64,000 nt of DNA from Tolypeutes matacus (Eukaryota > Chordata > Mammalia > Cingulata > Chlamyphoridae), in the NCBI GenBank assembly GCA_026826555.1, contig JAKSZT010054568.1, positions 12,077,641 through 12,141,640 of the forward strand, written 5' to 3'. Positions 11,800 to 23,380 of the stretch are shown here, in pieces. How positions within the stretch are numbered: position 1 is the first letter of the stretch; each line of letters begins with the position of its first letter. Both the position numbers and the translations under genes were made by a program. The notes under the pieces were generated by a model that was not told the DNA's origin, did not search any database, and was given only the letters and a program-made list of their open reading frames with translations.

Positions 11800-12340
11800 G
11801 TTCCACAAGTGTGACCCAGGGATTAGTGGGGGGCCCTCTGATCCATTGAGGGAGTCCCTGAGGTCAAAATTATTTCTTAATATTACTAAAATATTATCAT
11901 TTTCACTCCTGTTTTCTCACATGTCTGCCATTGACTTTTCCAGAGACTACCTGGCATGTGATATTGCAAAGTCAAAAACAAATTCAATTAAGAAATTCTG
12001 TCTACTAAGCCAGACATAAAAAAGATGTATAATAAGTAAATAAATAAATAGATAAAGAAAGAAAGAAAGAAAATAAAACAGTGCCACACTTCTTAATTAA
12101 ATTTCTTTGTTTTGTAAAATGCAGTTATTTGTCATAAAATATTACATTTGCATGGACAGAGTCCATTATAGTTATTTTAAGTAACTTATTAATATATATA
12201 TTGGAAAATTTTCCATTTTGCTTTCTAGTAATATAAATATAGATGGAACCCACTAAAATAAAACTTTTGTTATCCACTATAAATTTCATAAGTATAAGGG
12301 ATTCCTGAGGTCAAAGCATTTTAGGAATACAGGCTTAGAA
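11800..12340. mobile_element. Possible non-autonomous hAT DNA transposon
   Basis: A segment beginning near 'gtgacccagggatta' and 'gagtccctgaggtcaaaatt' (about 11850) and ending near 'ggattcctgaggtcaaagca' (about 12300) resembles old hAT-type (Charlie-like) elements, which I recall having this 'cctgaggtcaaa' phrase near their ends. A (AAAT)n/(GAAA)n microsatellite lies inside at about 12030-12075. Family, boundaries and orientation are not settled. Confidence 0.4.
12030..12076. repeat. Microsatellite (AAAT)n/(GAAA)n
   Basis: A compound run of 'aaat' units is followed by four or five 'gaaa' units, embedded in an AT-rich DNA transposon relic. Confidence 0.85.
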
Positions 12341-13680
12341 AATATGTGTGTTTGTATGCAGTGGGGTTATTATAATTAATTATGTAGCTGGCAATAAAAA
12401 TAACCATAACTTTTAGATAATGCAGGAAATAATCTCTGATTATAGTTTAATAATTATCAAAATGCAAAATTGCTGTGACCAAAACATCTTGAAAATTGAG
12501 AACATCAAAACGCACTTGTACATTACCTTCAGATCAAAGAGGAAACCAAAATCTATCTAGAAAATAATAAAAATGAGAATATGTATTTCAAATGCAGTAG
12601 AACAAACCTACTGCTAACCTAAAAGCACAGCCTTTACATGCAAATTAATCATTTTTCTCAGATTTTTTATGACAATCAGAAAAGTATTACTATTATCAAA
12701 GTTTATAACCTAGTTACAAAAAGTGGTATAAAATATTTAAAGAATCCCCAAATATATACTGTGATTGATGATTATTTTGGCAACATAATGTTAAAATAAT
12801 TTAATATTTATATTTGATAAATAGAATAACAGAGTATTTATATATTTTTCTGGGTGTTATTTGTTCTGTATGTGTTCATTGGTATACGTTCCCAAGACAA
12901 GAAGCTTTTTATCAAGTATTTGAAGAACCAGAAAAACATCTTTATAATATTTATCAAAATTTTATATTCATGAATTTTTCAATGACATTATCTCTGAACT
13001 CACTGAAATTTTCCAGGTAACCACAACATAAGATATTATGTTATATACTATCTTCTATCTGCTGTATTAATTTTGTTTTAACCTAGTTTACTTAAAAGCA
13101 GTTCAGCCAAAGGCAGTTTATGTAATATTCTATTCACCCAATAATCTGTTGTTTCAAAAACTTCTTTAATTATATCTTCATATTATTGTGTCCCATTCTT
13201 TTTGCCCAACATTGTTTAAATTTTAGTGCTTTATCTATCAAATCATCTGAGGGCAATTCTAAATTAATCTACTATTTGAAATAAATGTGTTTTATAAATT
13301 TGATAATTTTGGGAATAAATCAGTGGCAAATCCACCCTTCCACTCAAGTCTTCAGTAAATAGTTGAGCGACTCCTTAGAAGAAAGTACATCCATATATTA
13401 AGATATTACACATTCCTTAAAATAATCATCACAAAGAGCTCATTTCAACTTGGAAAAAGTATAGCATAGTTATTTGATGAGTACATAATAATATCAGCTA
13501 TATAAAAATAGTACTAAGATGTGTGGAGGAATTACCTAAAACTATTGCCCATGGTTATCTCTGAGGAAAGATCTAAAAGTGATATAGATATATAGAAATA
13601 TAGATATATAGAAATACACATTCATACATGCACCCACATCCCGGAGAAATCATGCATGATATTCCGGATTCTCTTTTAGC
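12341..13680. other. Unassigned, very AT-rich sequence
   Basis: No gene is recognised. A short 'gatatagatatatagaaata' microsatellite-like tract lies at about 13580-13618. Open frames here are short and of low complexity. Confidence 0.4.
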
Positions 13681-13689
13681 AGCCTGTTA

Positions 13690-14230
13690 TTAGCATTCTG
13701 CCTTGGTATGGTGCAGTGGTTACAATCGACGAAGCACATTTTTATAATTGTACTGTTAACTGTTGACTGCAGCCCATGGTTTAACTTAGGGTTCACCATT
13801 TGTGTAGTGCAGTTCCCTGGGTTTTTGAAAAAATATTTATTCTATTACCAAATATAAAACCTAACATTTATCCTTTTAAAAAACATTCAAATATGTATGT
13901 CGGTGCTGTTAATTATCTTCTCGATATTGTGCTGCCACCGCCTCCATTCATTGCCAAAACATTTCCATCATTCCAAGTAGGAACCCTGTATATTTTAAGC
14001 TTTGACTCCCTAGTCCCCATGCCACCTCATCCCCTGGTAACCTGTACTCTAGATTCTGGCTCTAAGGATGTGCTCATTCTAATTAGTTCATATAAGTGAG
14101 ACCATAGGACATCTGTCCTTTCGTGTCTGTCTTATTTCACTCAGCATGATGTCTCAAGGTTCATCCAGGTTGTCACACATGTATCAGAACTTCACTCAGG
14201 TTTTCTTGGCATCATGGAAAATTCCATCAG
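13690..14230 (-). mobile_element. L1 3' UTR fragment
   Basis: On the + strand it reads like an inverted L1 3' UTR. In order: a 'cccatggtttaacttagggt' segment, a 'ccctggtaacc' phrase, 'agttcatataagtgagacca', 'ctgtcctttcgtgtctgtc', 'ttatttcactcagcatgat' and 'aaggttcatccaggttgt'. The same order recurs at 58080-59240 and in the L1 at 1-6150. Confidence 0.8.
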
Positions 14231-15050
14231 ATTTATGTGTTTCCTTTTCTGAGATCTAATTAAAATGCCTTATATATTTAAGGAGGTGAGATACTGTGCT
14301 TCCAGAAGAGATCCACATGCTTTGCTTACAATCGAGGCCAACTGAAATGATACTGGAAAGGCATAAATTCCAAATTGCTCCACAGTGAAAATGGATTCCT
14401 TAATTAATTCAAACAACCTAATACATGGAAGAAGGCTTAATTTTGCCTTTCAAATTTTAAGACCATAGTATTATTCTAAACAAAAGAAGGTCTGAAGAAT
14501 GTTCATTCAAGAAGCGAGAGCCCACTCATAGTCAGGTTGGTGTTTGGGAATGATGTCAGGGTTATATTCATCAGTGTACCTAGACAATAAAACGTGGCTG
14601 TTGTCAAAAATTGAGTTTCCATGTTCAGCAATGACCATTATTTAAAGAAAAGATAACGTTTAAAAATGCTCTGATAAGATATAACAAAATATTTCACCTT
14701 CTGGATAGAATTGATTTGTCTGTGTTCCTTCTGGACCAAATAAAAATGGCACAAACACACGACATTGAAATGAAACAAAATGGAATTAATGTATGTGACA
14801 ATTTCATAATCAATAATGAAAACACATTATGCAGCAATTTATTGTTTACTCTTCTGTGTTCCAAGCTAGAATAAGGTTGGCACAAATTTTTATACATCTC
14901 TGCATCTTTAAACAACTGGCAGCGTGCCTTTTCCATAAGGATGATTTAATAATTATTCATTTAATAAGTTCTAGGATCCCTTTACTCTTCAAACGAATAT
15001 TAATGCATGCTTTCATGCTATCTTATGTTTAGTTGGGCAATATCTATGAC
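14231..15050. other. Unassigned AT-rich sequence
   Basis: No gene or clear repeat is recognised. Small open frames on both strands overlap each other and look like chance. Confidence 0.4.
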
Positions 15051-15054
15051 ATAT

Positions 15055-15160
15055 TTGAGTGTTTCTCAAACTACGGCCTATTGGCTTTTCTATCAAAAGT
15101 ATTTGGGGAACTTGTGGAAATGCATATTCCTGGTCCCAAGCAAATTCAGAATGAAGTTCC
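15055..15160 (+). mobile_element. MER5-like hAT fragment
   Basis: It contains 'gtgtttctcaaact', then 'tatttggggaacttgtgga' and 'aatgcatattcctggtcc'. These match the MER5-type pattern 'tgcttctcaaact', 'ctggggatcttgtt' and 'aatgcagattcctgg'. The fragment is cut short by the element that starts at 15165. Confidence 0.65.
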
Positions 15161-15164
15161 AAAC

Positions 15165-15320
15165 CAGGGGTTCTTAACCAGGGGGTCCATGAGCTTGAAT
15201 TGAAATTCAAAAAAACCATTATTCTTGTGGGCACATGTTGGTGATATATTTATTAAATAACACACAGTGTAATGTGGACTTAGTAAGGAGTCTGTGGACA
15301 AAAAAGGTTAAGAATCCCTG
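15165..15320. mobile_element. Small hAT-like DNA transposon with terminal inverted repeats
   Basis: The left end 'caggggttcttaacc' (15165-15179) and the right end 'ggttaagaatccctg' (15306-15320) are 15-bp inverted repeats with one mismatch. The 156-bp length and the CAGGGG..CCCTG ends fit a non-autonomous hAT element. The flanks, 'ttccaaac' before and 'gtttaaac' after, share 5 of 8 bases, compatible with a decayed 8-bp target duplication. It appears to sit at the end of an older MER5-like piece. No coding capacity. Confidence 0.75.
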
Positions 15321-16735
15321 GTTTAAACCATCTTTTAAGGGACAGACAATAAAACCTCCAATTATCCCCCACATTCCTAGGAATTTAGAGGCTCTTCCGT
15401 ACTAGAAACTTAAGCCCCACACAATCTCCTGAGAGCTCTATGACTGTCAACTCTTTGGTTTTAATAGAATAGTCTTTTCTTAGTATGAGACATAGTTTTG
15501 TTTTACTTTGTTCAAATCCAGGTCTAGTTAATATTTAACCTCTTATATTTCCACTAGAGTATCTCTTAAGCTATTGCCTTAAGTGTATATTACAAGGATT
15601 TTGACCTTAAAATTCATATGGATAAATTTAATGTCAGTTTATGTAAATGAAGGAAAGAACATAATTTTATTTTTTTTAAAGACCAAGAGATAAAACATCC
15701 ACCAGACAGCAAGCTATCACCTCCTTTACAAAGAAGCAGTTATATTCAACTGCTTCTAAATAGCAGTATAATACTTGCTAACCGCACATGTGACATTTTC
15801 TTAAGAAAAGGTCACATAATAAACCTAAGGAAAGCTACCACCTTCAGGAGAAAGAGAAGGAAAGCTACTGTGAGCAGTTAGCAGTTGATGTATTTATGTA
15901 TTTATTTGGTTTGTTTTGTTTTTCCTAAAAATTGCTACAAATGTTATTGAACTCAATTGGTTATTTGATAATATCTGAGACAGGATGCTTTCAAAGAATA
16001 ACCAATTTCAAATCTTCATCATATATCACTTTTTTACATAATTATTCATAATTGATAAAATTACTAAGCATATTCCAGGAAGAGTTGTAACCATTTGCCT
16101 CAAAGAATAGAAAAGCGTTGCATCTGCTACCTCTGTAGTCAGCAGCAAAAAACAAAGCTAAACTTGGTTGTACTTAGTGAAAGAACCACAAAAAAAAACA
16201 TTTAAAGCGACATATTCAGGAAAACAGGCCATGAATCCGCTTTGCTACATTCGACGCGACTTTGTCAGATTACTGCCTGGACATTGGTGCCGTGTGCCTT
16301 TGTTTCAGGCTGAGCCTGCCTGAACAGGTGCTATGCAAAGAAGCCACTCCATTCCCTTCCTTGGTAGGAGCTTATTGTTAGGAACACAGAGACACGATCC
16401 GTCTGAGTAGTTGATTTTCTCCTCTTACATGCATTTGTATTTTAGAAAGGCATTTGGGTAGCTTTTGAAAAGCGTTCACCTAATTTTTATATGTTGAGCA
16501 TTTCTATAGGTGGGGCAGCATTTAGAAAAATGAATCTTCTTTATAGGCACAAGTCACAAAAATCTAGGTAATATCAACTGCAAGCTGCTTATCTTAAAAC
16601 TCAGGTAAGATTTCTGTTTGCCTTAAAATTGTGTTCATTTTTGAACATATGCTCTTGTCTAATGCAAATAAAATCTTGTGAGAGAATTAATGGTGGTAGC
16701 ATGCATTAGTAAATTTTATCACAATTCACAGAGGT
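15321..16735. other. Unassigned AT-rich sequence
   Basis: No gene or repeat is recognised with confidence. Confidence 0.4.
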
Positions 16736-16737
16736 TT

Positions 16738-16928
16738 TTTCACATACTGTGGATTATTATCCTTACAGCAATGCTGTGATGAAAACATTACTATCTAGCA
16801 TGTAGAAACTGTGGCACAGAGCGATTAAGCAAATTCCTGGAACCACTTGCTTGTATAATGGCAGTGGTGGGATTAAAACCCAGGCCTTCTGGTAAACCAC
16901 CCTGGGCTCTACCTATTACAGCACAGGT
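16738..16928 (-). repeat. MIR SINE
   Basis: Read inverted, this is a good MIR match. The + strand shows 'tgtagaaactgtggcacaga', 'gattaagcaaattcctgg', 'ggcagtggtgggattaaaac', 'ccaggccttctgg' and 'ggctctacctattacagca', in the canonical reverse MIR order. It is old but nearly complete over the core. Confidence 0.82.
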
Positions 16929-18540
16929 AAACCACCTCTCTATAATTGCCCTGCTACTGGAGAAAAGAAGTTCATATGGATGGCCATGAATTTATTGATT
17001 TATTTACTATTTATTTTCTAGTAAAAATCACAACATAGGACTTTACAAAAGCCACACAAGGGTTGCCCATTTCTTGTGTCTGTGATATGCACTTTAGGAA
17101 ATTAAGTAGAATTGAACATAGTTCCTTCCTTAATTCTGATTTCCTGCTTCCCAAGAAATTCTATGACCAAAAATCCTCTTCCCAAGCATTTGCTCTGGGC
17201 AGAAGTTGCACTCAGCAGAGTGTGTGACCTCTGTGGATTCTGAAAAGTCATAGTCATCATTTTGAGTGAATAGATCTTTTGAGTAATTGTTCCCTCCTAC
17301 CACAATATTTTATTAAATATCAGTCAACTTCGGTTCAGGCTCTTTATAACTCAAACACTGGATTTCTGGATCTAGGATGCTGAGAGCCAGATTATGGCTC
17401 AAACTGACCCAAACAAATTAGTGTCCTTGAAACACTGACTACAATGTGCTCCCAGGATGTAGGTCTTCCCAGGGACCCCAGTGGTTATGTGATATCGCAG
17501 GATCCGTAGTGCCTCTTACCATTTTCACGGCTCCCAGGAAACCAAGAACCTCAACCCTGGGTAATAAAAACAAAAAACAATCAGCTGGACAACTGTGACC
17601 TCTGTGTTAACCACAGAAAACACATCGTTCATGAACTCTGTTTTTTATCACATGCAGGGGTGAGAACTGCAGCCCCCCACGTTCCACTGCGTGGCAGAGG
17701 ACTCCTTGGAGGAAAGGGCCCTGCCCTGCTCAGCCATCACTTTTATCAGAGGGAGAGGACTGACAAAAGCCAAGCCCAATGGACACCTGGGGCCTCGGCC
17801 AGCTGCCTTCACCAGGACACAGAATGTGTACAAGTTTCTAGAAGGTGAAGAGCAGGACGGCTTTCTCCGTCCTGCTTCCACATGCCAGCATCCATTCTGT
17901 TGATATCCGAAGGCCTAAACATCTCCAGCAATTTACATTCCGGTCCTCGAACGAAGCACTTAATTGCATTGTCAGAGTGGGTTTGGGGTAGCGCAACTGT
18001 CATGTTTCTCTTCTTTTCTGCCAGTATTGATTTCCCATCAGTCACTGTGCTTAGGTTCAGATGCAGCGCTGAGGTCCATCCTGATTAAAACCCTCTTATT
18101 TACTCTTGAAGGCTTGGAGAGATGCTTTCACATAAAAACCAATTCAACTGCTTACAACAGCAAAGTGACACTCTCTCTGCTCACTGATTCTCTCTCTGTT
18201 TAGAAACCAAGTGGCACATGATTATAGACAGTTTATTTCCAAGTGTTTGCAATAATCATGGCGGCCAGCAAATCAAATCTTCACTTTCTTTCAACTTTGT
18301 TTAAAAACAGTCATTGTCAGCGTATCTGTATCCTCTATGATAGATATTCTACAGACTTTTCTTCCTAATAAGCAAAACTAAGAGTTTTTCGAAATAAATA
18401 TATAACAAGTTTGGACAGGAGTAAAGAACTAATTCTTCTTAGGATCTATCATGTGTCCAAAAATGAACCAGGGATTGATGTTAAAAGTCTCTTGTCCAAT
18501 TAACCCACCTCCAACTCCTTTATGTAGATTCAGAGGCTGA
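16929..18540. other. Unassigned sequence
   Basis: AT-rich on the left. A less AT-rich block at about 17650-17880 carries several overlapping short frames on both strands with no recognisable domain. No gene is supported. Confidence 0.4.
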
Positions 18541-18559
18541 GCCAGAGGGTGATGAAGGA

Positions 18560-18930
18560 GTTTTCCAGGCGGCTGAAAACTAGGGGGCTTAAAACAAGAG
18601 AGATTTGTTCTCTCTCAGTTCTGGAGGCCAGAAGTCCAGAGTCGTGGTGTCAGCAGGGCCGTGGCCTCCAAGCCCGGGGGGAGTGACGGCCTTACCTGCG
18701 CATCCCGCGGCTCGCGGCTCCTGGGCTGCGCCAGCCCCAGCCGACTCTGCCTTCGTTTCCAGGGCAGCTCCTCTCTGCGTGTTGCTCCGTGGACTCTCCT
18801 CTCAGAAGGACATCAACCAGTGGGGTGGGGCCTGTCCCACAAGCTGGACTCATTGCATCTGCCCAGACCCTAAACCGAGTGCATGGGGAGGTTCTGCGTG
18901 GCCGGGAATTCGGGGATATGTTAATAACCC
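18560..18930 (-). mobile_element. MaLR-like LTR remnant
   Basis: The + strand carries the inverted-LTR signature 'gggggcttaaaacaa', then 'gttctggaggccagaagtcc' and 'gtggtgtcagcagggccg', which is diagnostic of old MaLR-like LTRs. The interior is GC-rich with many CpGs (about 18680-18760), unusual for so old a repeat. A 150-codon frame across it is a consequence of the GC content. Confidence 0.72.
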
Positions 18931-20139
18931 ACCACAGGGGGCTGGATCATTTGTTCAAGCTTTAGGGGCACAGCCTGATCGTCTCTCTCCAAAGCTGGTT
19001 TTGTTATTCCTGCTATTTACGAGATTTTTTCTTCTTCTATGGAATATTATCAATTAGGGACTTACATGGATTTAAATTATTATTGGGCATAAAACAAAAC
19101 AAGCAAACCAAAGCAACCCCGCCCCCCAGGCTTCTCAGTGGTGCCCACATGCCCTGCCCGCAGGTGTACATTTCTCGGCGGTGCCAGTCTCGCTGTGCAG
19201 GAGGGCAGTGCAGACCCTTCTGCTGTCAGCCCCAGAGGGCGGCTGTGCTGGAAGCCTTGGCCAGCGCAGAATCTTGCATTCACTTTATTTGGATCCTGCC
19301 AGAGGTACAGAGAAAAGATTGTGACAGAAGTGGGACCATTTAAGGCTCTTAATTTTTTCCCTGGTATCTATATACTAAACTTAAATCGAGCTAAATTAGC
19401 AATGAGCAAAATGCACAAGAAGGCGAACTCAAAAGCCCTTTGAACAACCTTCAGTAGGTGACAAACCCATGCTTCTCCTCTACGCCCTCTTGAAGTCTAA
19501 TATGCAAGCACATGACGAATGGTTCAGTCTTTCATAAACCAGAGTCCAGCCGGTGTGGTTCCTTCACTGATATTGTTCATTAATTTTTCTCTTTATAGGA
19601 TGATTTTCCTTTAGAATAAAGGATCAGGAATGAAGAACAACTCTGCCTCCCTGTCAGACAGGAATGCCTCCCTTTGTTTAAGTGATACAGAAATAGAAGC
19701 CACAATGCTTTCCTTGAATACCTGATGTCTCTGAGCATAAACCTGAATTTAGTTCTCAATCTCAAGTTTGCTAACTCCTTTTTATTATCTATTAAATTTC
19801 ACTTCTTTCGTTATTGGTTTCTAATCACCATTTAATTTTTTTTACACAAACTGTGATACAAACATACATCAGCTAGAATCAACAAGGAAGGTAACCGGCC
19901 AGTCATGTGACATGCACTGCGTTGCTGCCCTTCTTTCCTCTTCTTAGCAATTGCTATTCCTAAGTAAAGGAGCATGGCATAGCACCCAATATTCAGATGC
20001 TGCTCCTGTCCTCCAAACGCCTGCAACTAAATATAAAGCAAATAGCTACGCGAAAGATGCAAAATGACAAGTTGAGACAATCCTCTGCAAGGCCAGGGAG
20101 GAGCCCTGGTGAGCCTAGTGCAGTGTGGGCTTAGAGTTG
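18931..20139. other. Unassigned sequence
   Basis: A GC-richer block lies at about 19115-19300, with short frames on both strands. The rest is AT-rich. No gene is recognised. Confidence 0.4.
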
Positions 20140-20153
20140 CCAATGCACTTTCT
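20140..20153. repeat. Left target-site duplication of the SINE
   Basis: The 14-bp 'ccaatgcactttct' is repeated perfectly at 20252-20265, flanking the SINE. Confidence 0.93.
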
Positions 20154-20251
20154 TTTTTTTTTTTTTTACTGGGAGGTCCCGGGGATCGAACCCGGGTCCC
20201 TCCATATGGGAGACGGGCGCTCAACCATTTGAGCCACATCCGTCCCGCCAT
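20154..20251 (-). mobile_element. DAS-type tRNA-derived SINE
   Basis: Read on the minus strand it starts with a tRNA-like head and ends in a poly(A) tail (T run on the + strand at about 20154-20167). An A box (TGGCTCAAATGG, complement of 20225-20236) and a B box (GGTTCGATCCC, complement of 20182-20192) form an intact-looking internal pol III promoter. Perfect 14-bp target duplications (20140-20153, 20252-20265) prove L1-style insertion. The head matches, from memory, the armadillo DAS SINE family. At about 98 bp it is a short form. Clean duplications and intact boxes suggest a fairly recent insertion. Confidence 0.92.
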
Positions 20252-20265
20252 CCAATGCACTTTCT
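20252..20265. repeat. Right target-site duplication of the SINE
   Basis: The 14-bp 'ccaatgcactttct' is identical to 20140-20153. Confidence 0.93.
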
Positions 20266-20331
20266 ATCCATGAGCTCTACACTTCACAGCCAGCCTGTCC
20301 ACCACTCACTAACATTCTCGTTTACCTTTTC

Positions 20332-20425
20332 AGGTCAGGGAATTAAAACACAGAACGTCCAAATGGCATGCCAAAGGGCACACACCCTGCAGGCGCAGAG
20401 CCAGGATCCAGGGTGGGCAGCCTGG
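20332..20425 (-). repeat. MIR SINE fragment
   Basis: The + strand order 'gtcagggaattaaaacacag', 'ccaaagggcacacaccctgc' and 'gcagagccaggatccagg' follows the reverse MIR core ('aaactgaggcacagag', 'ccaaggtcacacagc', 'gcagagctgggattcga'). Confidence 0.6.
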
Positions 20426-22738
20426 CTTCCAGTGGCCAAGACAAGAGATGCACTCCCTGCCCCTCCAGGGCGAGAAGGAGCAGAGCTGCTCAGGAATCGG
20501 GGCCGCTTCCTAGACAATTTAGGGTTAAAATATGGAAAAACAGAAGATGGAAGCCAAAATACATTGCTAACCTTGGATTTAATATTTGAAAACAAACTTC
20601 ATGGTTTTGCATGGCTTCAGCTTTTCTTCCTAGCAGAAAACTCTTTAAAGTTTATGGAGCAGCTGTGTATGTGTCAAGGACTGGGGCGTCAGGAGAGGAG
20701 GAAGAAAATTTTGCAGGCAAATGAGTTGTTTTGATTGATAATGAAATGGATTTATTCAATTGCAATTTTAAAAGGCTCATTCATTTTCGGAATCTAACTT
20801 TCTTTTCACTTTGTCACTACACTACAGAAGTTTTGGGAAAAAAGGAAAAATTTCAAGTTCAATTTGGGGGGAAAGGGTGGTGAGCAGAGCTCTGGGTGGT
20901 CTTCAGAGCTCATCTACATTTCGGGGGAGAAGTTGCAGGTGACAGGACCGTGGGGTGTGGCTTGGTGGCAGGGTAGCTGTATGTGCTTCAGCAGACCTTC
21001 TCCTGCAGTTTCCTGTTCCCGGACAGGCTGACATTTTATGAGGACATTAGAAATGCATGGATTCTACACCCTAAATGTCAACTGATATATTAAGAAAGAG
21101 CAACTAGATGTAGGCTCTAGCAGTAAAATTTCTCTAGCTTTTACCCCTTTCTGCTTCATAGACATACTGTATGAAAGCCTATACAATTTCAGATGGAATC
21201 ATTGAATAAACATTCAAGTTAAACTTTTGCAATAAGAAAGTAAAATATGAAAGAAAAGTGAAAATGGTATCAATTTTCCATCTTCAGTTCAAAAACCAAG
21301 GTCATGGATTATGAATTTTAAGTAGTCTATCACTCAAAAATCATTCTAAATAGATAGTTGGCATTTTTCTGCAACTTGCATTTGATTTTAAAGTAAATTC
21401 TAGCTTAATAAAGCCTTTTGATTTTTGATATGGATAATGTTTACAAAATGGACATTGATAGAAAAAATTAACCTTCTAACATAAACTAATTTAATAGAAT
21501 GGCGTTTTTTTATGTTGAATTTTTGGGTCAGTGATGCTGTCTTCCCTAAATGTGGAAATTCAGCGAAAATCGAATACTTGAAAAATAAAATGCATACTTA
21601 ATATTTAAGTGACCCTTTCAGTATCGCTTATGAAGATCTACCCTCGTACAATGAGATTCACCACACAGTAGGTCCCTGCAGCACGTAGACATACAAGGAC
21701 ATAAATCTAGGCTCGGCCGTTTCTCACATTGGCATGGCTCCTTTGCTGCAGAAAAGATGGAGAGATTTGCTCCGCATTGCCCGTTACCTCAACTTCCTCT
21801 GCGTGCACATTTGTAAGGTTTTCCATCAAATTCAACCCCGTTTTCTCACCACAATTTCCTAGACTCCATTCATTACAGATTCAAATAATGACATCTATAA
21901 TAAGGTGATTTACCTTGGAGGACATACCACATGTTCTGTTTAATCTGTAACTAACAGATGATAATTAAATTGCTGTGTTAATTTTAATGTGGTTTAAATC
22001 GGTTTTATTTACCGGTAGAATTATTGAATTTTTGTTGTTCTTGATGAAAGTGAAAAAATGAAAATTGTTCTCTTCAAGTAGAAAGTTCATCTGAGGAATT
22101 TGAGGATAACGACAGAAAAGTCCGTAGTTTTATCAGTCCACACATTTCCACAGAAATACGTCACCTGCTGGGGCTAAATGCAGGGGCCCCCATCTCACTG
22201 CTCATCACCAGCACGGCTGTCGCGTACGACCGATTCACAATTCGAATAATCTGGCATACGTGATATCTACAGTATTACTCAGCTTTTGTTTTCTTGGTGT
22301 CTTACATTGTCAGTTTTTCTTTTTTGTTGCTGTTTTTTTTGTGTGTGGAAGGTAGGGATTTAATTATACTACAGATAGGATGTGTTGAATAAGCAAAGAA
22401 GGGAGATGGACTTAAAATGGAAATATTTAAACCATACTTAGTGATGCCCTGACTCCTAAAATTAAAAGTTCTGTTGGTTTATTGTAGTATGCAAGGAGGT
22501 TTAATCTATTATACAAGAAACTATTTCCTCTATTGACAGGGATCATTTTTGGCATCTTTCGATACATTAAATAGAGGAAAATAAACATACGGAAATAAGT
22601 CCAAATCTGTTAATTATTTTATTTCTTTTTCAGTTTTGGGCTAGAGGCCATTGGTAATCATGCATTTATAAGGGAGCACCTCAGCGGAGGACTCGGCACT
22701 CTGCACCTTCAGAAGATGCAAAGCCAAAAGGAGACAAC
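20426..22738. other. Unassigned sequence
   Basis: No gene, RNA or repeat is recognised. The stretch is mostly AT-rich with a few GC-richer short blocks (20440-20520, 22140-22230). Absence of recognisable repeats over 2 kb makes it one of the more 'unique' intervals here. Confidence 0.4.
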
Positions 22739-22739
22739 T

Positions 22740-22835
22740 TGGTAGAATGTTTCAGAATTTGATTTCGGGAGTCACACAAGCTTGTGTTTGAATCCTCTTC
22801 CAATTACTAGCGAGAGATCAGGAAAGAGGTACTTA
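22740..22835 (+). repeat. Possible MIR SINE fragment
   Basis: The stretch 'aatttgatttcgggagtcac', then 'gtgtttgaatcctcttccaa' and 'ttactagcgagagatca', follows the MIR order 'ttggagtcagac', 'ggttcgaatcc', 'cacttactagctgtgtgac'. It is short and diverged. Confidence 0.5.
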
Positions 22836-23375
22836 TATCAGTTCATTTTTCAAGGAACTTCTCAAGAAGCTAATTCAGTGGAGGAGACACGCACTAACAA
22901 AAATGTAAATTATCAAACTGCCACATTATAAACTATCATGTCAAGATGAGAATTCTTGGAATATAAGTAAAACTTGAATTAAACTTAAATATAAAATACA
23001 AAATAGCAAACCGGGCATTAATTAGTCAATTCCCAGCCTGAAATTAATTTCCTAACTAAAAAGAAGGGGAAGAGTATTTTTCACATTTGGAGAAATAAGA
23101 ATGAATATTTCATGACATATTTTTGTTAATTATAGTAGATGGCCACAGCAAAACATAGAGACAATGCAAGAAAATTTTGAAGAAGGCAATGTCCAGCCTC
23201 TGCAATCCCAGGGCTCACAGATGACCACACTCAGTAGTCTGATCTATTTTCCTCCAGGCTTTATGATGCATTTTTTGCACAGTCATTATTATATTGCACA
23301 TTAAATTGTATGATCTGCTTTTGATGTTAAGCATTATAGTATAATAATTTCCCACATCTTTGGAAACCTTTCTTA
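22836..23375. other. Unassigned AT-rich sequence
   Basis: No gene or repeat is recognised. Confidence 0.35.
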
Positions 23376-23380
23376 GCATC

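Noticed and set aside
18605..19057. A 150-codon plus-strand frame
   Set aside because: It is within and beyond a GC-rich LTR remnant; GC content explains the lack of stops.
20154..20251. Possible tRNA gene
   Set aside because: A and B boxes are present, but there is a poly(A) tail and a target duplication, so it is a SINE.
20255..20734. A 159-codon plus-strand frame
   Set aside because: It begins in the SINE target duplication and crosses a MIR fragment, so chance is likelier.
22140..22240. Small CpG-bearing promoter
   Set aside because: Only a handful of CpGs and no TATA box or transcript context, so not distinguishable from background.
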